Source: Ophiostoma sp. CBS 140.51
Lineage: Eukaryota > Ascomycota > Sordariomycetes > Ophiostomatales > Ophiostomataceae
NCBI GenBank assembly: GCA_029298735.1
Contig: JANSLP010000130.1
Span: 1-64,000, forward strand
Length of the DNA stretch: 64,000 bases
Direction: 5' to 3'
Below, piece by piece: positions 59,201 through 64,000 of the stretch. Position numbers and translations under genes: made by a program. Under the pieces are notes generated by a model. That model made no database searches. It worked only from the letters and a program-made list of their open reading frames with translations, and was not told the origin of the DNA. Within the stretch, counting starts at the first letter, position 1, and every line of letters starts with the position of its first letter.

Positions 59201-60028
59201 CTAACAACGAAAGAGTGGAGAAAGAGCACACTGTCACAATACGACGTGTCCCGGGGGCCAATTTGTCTTCCGCCAGAACCAGCCCCAGACCCTATGTTGC
59301 TCTGTTGCTCCTCCTTTCCTTCCCCAAGATCCCAATCTGTTTTCAGCCCATTTCCCTCCTCCCCCACCACTGCTTTCCCTTCAGCACGTCCTCTTCTCCA
59401 ACTCCAAATCGTCTGGGCCATGGCTACTCACTGTCACATTCAGTGGATTTTTTCCAGCAATGAGAGGGCTCTCCAAGAGCATCGTTTCCACCAATGGCCG
59501 CCGTTCCCGTCAACAAAATATTGTTGTCTGGCTTGACCTTCTGTTGCAATGAGGAAAGTATTCACATGCGTGACGTTTATGTTGTCAATTCGCCAATTTG
59601 GGAAATCCCACACTTCGCGCTCATCTCTTCCCCCCCGGCCGGCGCACCCTTTGTCCAGGCACGTCTGTTTAGTATTTGTCCATTAAGCTGTTGTATGTTA
59701 TTTGTGTTTCCATTCCGGATGAATAGACAAAAGTCTCCTGGTTTACCAGGCGTCGGCAGAGTACACGGCGACCTTGCACAAAATGTTCCGTTCACTTTCC
59801 ACTGGCTGTCTACTTGGGGGAGCATATTCACATTCAGGGGCTATCATCATTTTATTCTCTATCTATCTATCATCTCTTTCATATCCCTTGATACAGTTAT
59901 TCACATTCTCTTTGGCTCGTGTAAGGGGTTTTGTTTAGTGAGAGAACAATACAACTATCGAAAAGTTTCTGGAGTGGTCTCGTCTCGAAGATGTATTGCG
60001 CAAGCCACCAATGCATTTGTCCTCGCCT
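56260..60028. other. Intergenic, 3.8 kb, no confirmed gene
   Basis: Upstream of the sugar transporter and downstream of the kinase-like locus. The 265-codon minus ORF at 57687-58484 and the 181-codon plus ORF at 59494-60039 have no motif and mixed composition and were not accepted. A 9-bp tandem repeat lies at 56852-56893. Confidence 0.4.
56852..56893 (+). repeat. 9-bp pyrimidine minisatellite
   Basis: TTCTCCCTT/TTCTCCCAT units, about 4.7 copies, upstream of the sugar transporter gene. Confidence 0.8.
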
Positions 60029-60283
60029 TCAAACATTAAGCAACAACTTTATTTTCTTCTTCATTACTGGCGCATCCTGGTGACAATTGCGCTTAGCGGG
60101 AGTTTTCACAGGTTTGGCGATCTGTTCCCGTGGTGCAAATCCTGAATTGCGACTGGGGACCGCGGCTTCACGTCCACTCATAGTAACGTCCGAGTCACTG
60201 GCGCTGTATGGCAGGGAGTTAGGAGAACCATGGACGTCGAATACTAGCATTCTAGCCCAAATGCCATTCTCGTTGGCTTTGTT
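60029..60283 (-). other. Open tail in the same frame after the kinase C-lobe ORF
   Basis: Directly after the TGA at 60284-60286 the same frame stays open for 84 codons. The translation is polar with a basic end (KPVKTPAKRNCHQ, then VMKKKIKLLL), which could be a nuclear localisation-type tail, and it reads more like protein than spacer. No good intron over the TGA was found. It may be the original C-terminus of the kinase protein before a nonsense change. Confidence 0.35.
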
Positions 60284-60922
60284 TCAACCCGCCGAGATGT
60301 TTGCCTTTGCAGGTGGTTCATTAGGTTTGACCTCTGCCACAGGACGGATATTGCCACCTTTCTTGCTATACAGGCCTTCATCGTAAGTAAGTTGTAGACA
60401 CCCTTGTGCCGATTCACGCTCATCAGGATCCCAAATAAGCATTGCTCGCAGAGCATGCACCAATGGATCTTTCCCACGCTTCTTCTCCATGTTTGCCAGC
60501 CGGTTTAAGACACGCCGTGTCCAGGATTCAGGAACATACTCGTAGTCTGGCAAACCAAAAGACCACTCCAGCATCATCACACCAACCGACCACACATCTA
60601 CAGGTGCCCAGAAGCCCAATGTCACATTTCCCGTATCTTGTAAAGCGGTCACTTCAGGTACACGATAATGAGAAGTCTGACAGAATGTGGCAAGACGCAT
60701 GCGCTCGTCGGGTAACACAACTCGTGCCAGACCAAAATCACTGACAACTATGTTTACCGGATCGAGACTAGCCACCATGATATTTCCAGGCTTCAGGTCT
60801 CGGTGAGCAATATCACGATTGTCCAAGAATTCCAGCACCCGTAGAAGCTGACGGAAGGCGATCCTGTAATCCTTCTGGCTGAGAGATTGGTCGTGCATGC
60901 TGCCAAGCGGGTAGTAAGGCAT
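60284..60922 (-). CDS. Protein kinase C-lobe-only ORF
   Basis: 213 codons if started at the Met of MPYYPLGSM, the hinge region of a eukaryotic protein kinase. The C-lobe is well kept: HRDLKPGN (about 40-47, catalytic loop), SDFGLA (61-66, Mg-binding), an RVPE activation-segment end (87-90) and DVWSVGVMMLEW. The N-lobe with the Gly-rich loop and the ATP-binding Lys is missing. Twenty further codons upstream, back to the TGA at 60983, read ISIGYVNYTYDPVPAVL, which looks like strands beta4-beta5, so the domain was cut into rather than started here. It is in the same frame as the kinase-like ORF upstream; removal of a possible 60-nt intron (60931-60990) would fuse the two. As it stands it should be inactive and may be a pseudogene or one part of a fusion. 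Confidence 0.55.
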   Translation of the reverse strand: MPYYPLGSMHDQSLSQKDYRIAFRQLLRVLEFLDNRDIAHRDLKPGNIMVASLDPVNIVVSDFGLARVVLPDERMRLATFCQTSHYRVPEVTALQDTGNVTLGFWAPVDVWSVGVMMLEWSFGLPDYEYVPESWTRRVLNRLANMEKKRGKDPLVHALRAMLIWDPDERESAQGCLQLTYDEGLYSKKGGNIRPVAEVKPNEPPAKANISAG

Positions 60923-60982
60923 AAGGACAGCTGGAACAGGGTCATAGGTGTAGTTGACATATCCAATCGATATTTTTTTTTC

Positions 60983-62275
60983 TCAAATACGCAGTGCGTC
61001 CAAAATCTTCTGGACAGCCTGCTCGTCTCCTTGTATCGTATTCTCCTTGTCGCTGTCCACCCACCCATTTGTCCATCCGCCCCCAAAGTCAATTAGCCAC
61101 AAGTCGCCGACAGGGGCTTCTTCTTCCCCATGTCCAGCCCCCGTCAGGTCGTCGGCCCCGCCAACGCCGACAATGAGATTGCCCGTTTTCCCGTCGCCCC
61201 AGACAAGACCCAGGGCGTGCAGGGCGTCCACGGATGTGCGGAGCTGCTGGGCCCATCGCTGCTTGTGGTGCGCAGCGAGTGGCTTACGCTTCCCACGCTT
61301 CTCGCGCTTCAACACATTGGATAGCCTCTCGCCTAATATCCACTCGCGGAGAAAGCCGACGATGCGCTGGTTCTCTGGGTGCGTGACCAGGCCGACGAGA
61401 CGCGGCGTGAACACGCGTATAGACTCTGCCGGCGCAGAAAACGTTGATGCCTGATATTTGTGTTCGTGTAGCGCCAAGAGGCACTCAAGCTCGCGCCGCA
61501 ACGTAGGACTTGCTATGAGGCCGGCCGAGTATTCCGTCGCTTTGCAAAGAAGATCGTTCGAGGCCGTGTAGATGTCGTGGCTGTCGACGTCGTCCCCGTT
61601 GTTGCATGGCACGACACGGACACGCGTTACGGTACCACCGCTGAGGATCTCTTCGATGACGTTGATGTCGTTTGTTGTGTACCGCGGAAAATGATGCAGA
61701 CGGGATAGGAGCGATTGGATTTCCTCAGCACTGCCATCAACGTAGTCTTCGGAAGGAGGCGCCCAGCGGTCTTGGACCTCGCTTGGGGACATGGGTACAA
61801 TCTTGGGCTGTGCATCGGGGGCCTCTCTCCGAAAGACAAAATAATGTGTCTTGGGGTAGAGCAGCGAGTGGAGTTTGTTGTTGCCTTGATGTGGCGACGG
61901 CGCGGGAGCCTTTGGGGCGACGCGCCGAAATTCTTCCTCTCCCGCCGGCTGGATGATGTCCAGAATTGCGGTGGAGACGGTGTTGTGTGTATCAACGGAA
62001 ATTTGGCTAATCAGATCAACAACGCGTTTCTCTATGGAGCTTTCCTTAGACTCGGAGGGCGCCAAAACCGTGATCGAAATCAGCTTGTCGTTGAAAAGCA
62101 GCATAATGTCAGCTTCAAATTCGTCTCCGAAGTGGAGTTGGATGATGTCGACATTGTCCCCGTCATAGTCGTCTCCGTCAAAGAAGTTTCCGTCAAAATC
62201 GTTTCCGTCAAAATCGTCCTCAGTGTCGCTTGAACCGGAAGGAGAATGCGTTTCGTGTTTTATTTCGTTTTCCAT
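60983..62275 (-). CDS. Fungal kinase-like (aminoglycoside-phosphotransferase fold) protein
   Basis: One exon, 430 aa, starting at MENEIKHETHSP; the frame is open upstream to 62503 but that part is Asn/Lys-rich leader translation. The N-terminus is acidic, with four copies of a five-residue Asp/Gly repeat (FDGND type, about 19-38). The C-terminal third is kinase-like: an N-lobe-like region with HPENQRIVGFLREWI, then LGLVWGDGKTGNLI (about 355-368, catalytic loop) and LWLIDFGGGWTNGW (about 392-405, DFG equivalent). This pattern is common in fungal proteins of unknown substrate related to APH/choline kinases and fungal kinase-like domains. The ORF ends at a TGA only 20 codons before the hinge of a second kinase domain in the same frame. 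It is divergent from a small gene at 62401 with only 125 bp between starts. Confidence 0.7.
   Translation of the reverse strand: MENEIKHETHSPSGSSDTEDDFDGNDFDGNFFDGDDYDGDNVDIIQLHFGDEFEADIMLLFNDKLISITVLAPSESKESSIEKRVVDLISQISVDTHNTVSTAILDIIQPAGEEEFRRVAPKAPAPSPHQGNNKLHSLLYPKTHYFVFRREAPDAQPKIVPMSPSEVQDRWAPPSEDYVDGSAEEIQSLLSRLHHFPRYTTNDINVIEEILSGGTVTRVRVVPCNNGDDVDSHDIYTASNDLLCKATEYSAGLIASPTLRRELECLLALHEHKYQASTFSAPAESIRVFTPRLVGLVTHPENQRIVGFLREWILGERLSNVLKREKRGKRKPLAAHHKQRWAQQLRTSVDALHALGLVWGDGKTGNLIVGVGGADDLTGAGHGEEEAPVGDLWLIDFGGGWTNGWVDSDKENTIQGDEQAVQKILDALRI
62160..62219 (+). repeat. 15-bp coding minisatellite
   Basis: Four tandem 15-bp units of the type CCGTCAAAATCGTTT. On the minus strand they encode the repeated Asp/Gly/Phe pentapeptides in the N-terminal part of the kinase-like protein. 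Confidence 0.8.
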
Positions 62276-62400
62276 TTTTATCTTCTCCTCGTTGTTCTTA
62301 TTTTGATTGTTTTTGTTTTTGTTGTTGTTTTTGTCGTTGGGGAGTGAAGGGAAGGGAGGCTGACGGTTTTTTAAATCAATCCCGACGGCCAAGGCCGAAA

Positions 62401-62941
62401 ATGGCGCTTGCGAATCTGGAGAGCAACGCCCCTGCACGGTTGATAAAGCACGGCTATAAAGATGCCACAAAGAGCGTGTCTGGCTGGACAATTGACCATG
62501 CAAAGCAGGACCAGGTGCAAAATCTGGTGGAGTTCCAAGCGTGGCATCTTCATCAACTTAAGAAAGGCTGGGATGAAATGGCGTGTCAATAAGGAGAGAA
62601 CCGGCGAGTTCAAGGAATGGCGACAAAAATTCGAGGGCCGCTCTTTGGTACTTCACAAAGGTCTCATAGACTGGATTGACGAGTTGAGAATGGGAGCTCT
62701 TGCAGAAAGGAGTCAAGCTAGGCCGATTGGGTTGGTAGCTGAACAAGGACGTCAAAAATCTGCGCGTTTGGCAGCGACAACGGCACGTTTGCCGGGATCA
62801 AAATTGACGAAGACTAACAGTCTACGGACAAGGAAGTCGTTGGATGAGCGACACCTGCGAATAACATCGAGGATGTTGACATCTGAGGTGAACAAGATAA
62901 GCGATGTCACACATACTACACGATACGGCCGCAAAATTTGA
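62401..62941 (+). pseudogene. Small frameshifted ORF of unknown function
   Basis: From the ATG at 62401 a 63-codon frame (MALANLESNAPARLIKHGYK at the start) runs to a TAA at 62590. The plus-one frame, open from 62462 to 62941, takes over near 62570-62580 with similar charged, helical composition (GEFKEWRQKFEGRS, LIDWIDELRMGALAERSQ). Together they would give about 180 aa. No intron of suitable length and phase joins the two, so a one-base indel, real or from sequencing, is the simplest reading. I recognise no family. It shares a 125-bp divergent promoter with the kinase-like gene. Confidence 0.35.
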
Positions 62942-63827
62942 AAAACCCAGAGATATGTGTTGGAGAGTCTCGGCGATTAATCTGAATATATATCTAGCGA
63001 TAGGTAGTCTCATATGTCACTTTCAATGTTTTTTATTCTTCCCCCATCGTTACAAAGGCTACCCAAAGACGGCCGTTGATTTGCGCACAGCTTCGCAGGA
63101 AATTGGGCTGCAGCGGCAGTGGGTCGGTTCGGCAGCATTGCCGTCCCGTTCCGAGGGGCCGTAAACTATCAATACGACATTGAATCGTACGCCTCATACT
63201 CAAAAAAGAGACATCCATGTGCAGCATGTTATTTTGATGACGAATGAGGTATTTGAGGACATATATGTTCTCCAGGGCAGATCAAAATGTCAAGTCGGTG
63301 TCACTTGCCCGTTGGCAACGGCTGATAGGTGCCGATGAATGCTAACTCCGGCCAACTTGGGACAGCTATAACAACATATGGACCATATCAGCAATTCATA
63401 ATTTAAAGAAACGGTCATTCCAATTTCCTCGGTCAAAGCTACTCAACGTATAGCTGGATGTTCTGAAAGTTATTTCATCGAATGTTTTCACAGGAAAATC
63501 ATAAGATGCACGGAACCATTGACATCTTGTATGTGGCATAAAGCCAAGAACACAGAATCGGACGCATAGTTGTATTGTAGTGCGGGGGAAGGGGGGGGGA
63601 AGGCTGGAGAAGTACTGCCGTGGGGGATCTTGGCGCACTAAAATAGGCGCAGTGACGGATGTATATATTTTGATTGTATTTTAATGAGGAGACATTCTAC
63701 TCCTGCCCTTTCAATTCCTTGTAAAACTTCCCTCCTCCCCTTTCTAACCACGCTACACTCGTCACATCAAACAAGTACGACACATCGTTTGCAAAGAACA
63801 GCAACTTGAACGTTTAATATATTCACA
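62942..63827. other. Intergenic upstream of the monooxygenase gene
   Basis: AT-rich spacer with no supportable ORF; a G-rich stretch lies at about 63583-63610. Confidence 0.4.
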
Positions 63828-64000
63828 ATGGCAGACCCAGCAGCAGGCAGACCTTTCAAGAAGGTAAACGAACCCTTGACTGTCTTCTTTTATTGTTCGG
63901 CACTTCAACAAAACTAACAACATGCCTTCTTGCTTCTCAGGTCCTTATTGTCGGTGCCGGTCCCTCAGGTCTTCTCCTGGCCGTCCTCCTATCCCAGCAT
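63828..64000 (+). CDS. FAD-dependent monooxygenase, 5' end only
   Basis: Exon 1 (63828-63863) encodes MADPAAGRPFKK; a 77-nt intron (GTAAAC...CTAAC...CTCAG) joins in phase 0 to exon 2, which starts at 63941 and runs off the window. The visible second exon begins VLIVGAGPSGLLLAVLLSQ, a beta-alpha-beta fold with GxGxxG for FAD, as in aromatic-ring hydroxylases of the PheA/TfdB/UbiH group. These use NAD(P)H and oxygen to hydroxylate phenols or secondary metabolites. Only 32 residues are available, so other FAD or NAD-binding oxidoreductases cannot be excluded. Confidence 0.7.

Noticed and set aside
59494..60039. 181-codon plus ORF
   Set aside because: Low-complexity hydrophobic and Cys/Phe stretches from T-rich DNA; no motif.

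Overview
The window reads as chromosomal DNA of a filamentous ascomycete (Pezizomycotina, most likely a sordariomycete; a finer placement would be a guess). The evidence is many short GT-AG introns (mostly 57-112 nt) with CTAAC-type branch points, single genes on both strands with no operons, fungal-specific families (Zn2Cys6 regulator, fungal 7TM receptor, UPF0643-like protein, fungal kinase-like domains), and GC-rich third codon positions against AT-richer spacers. Most models below were assembled by hand: phases match across every junction given, but no transcript data were available.

Left part (1-29 kb): an NmrA-like oxidoreductase (+), a promethin/LDAF1-like membrane protein (-), an orphan two-TM protein with an in-frame stop (+), a mitochondrial carrier (+), a UPF0643-like protein (+), RRP1 (+), a sphingosine kinase (-), a poly-Asn membrane-anchored orphan (-), the NatA auxiliary subunit NAT1 (-), MIX23 (-) and a D-2-hydroxyacid dehydrogenase (-). 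These are mostly housekeeping functions: rRNA processing, N-terminal acetylation, mitochondrial proteins, lipid signalling.

Middle (29-49 kb): a Zn2Cys6 regulator (-) whose zinc cluster is split by an 849-nt intron and whose 3' end is hard to resolve, followed by about 11 kb in which I find no protein gene. Then come S-adenosylhomocysteine hydrolase (-) and eIF3h (-), both compact, highly expressed-type genes.

Right part (49-64 kb): a seven-TM receptor (-) and a sugar transporter (-), a plausible sensing and uptake neighbourhood although the two are 3.3 kb apart. After a 3.8-kb spacer there is an unusual kinase-like locus on the minus strand: an APH-type kinase-like ORF, a kinase C-lobe-only ORF and an 85-codon open tail, all in one reading frame and separated only by single TGA codons. 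A small frameshifted ORF is divergently transcribed from it. The window ends inside an FAD-dependent monooxygenase (+).

I see no tRNA, rRNA, CRISPR array, intact transposon or terminal repeat. The points most worth following are the kinase-like locus, the nonsense-interrupted orphan at 4.2-5.6 kb, the 11-kb gene-free stretch next to the regulator, and the stopless in-frame intron in the sphingosine kinase.
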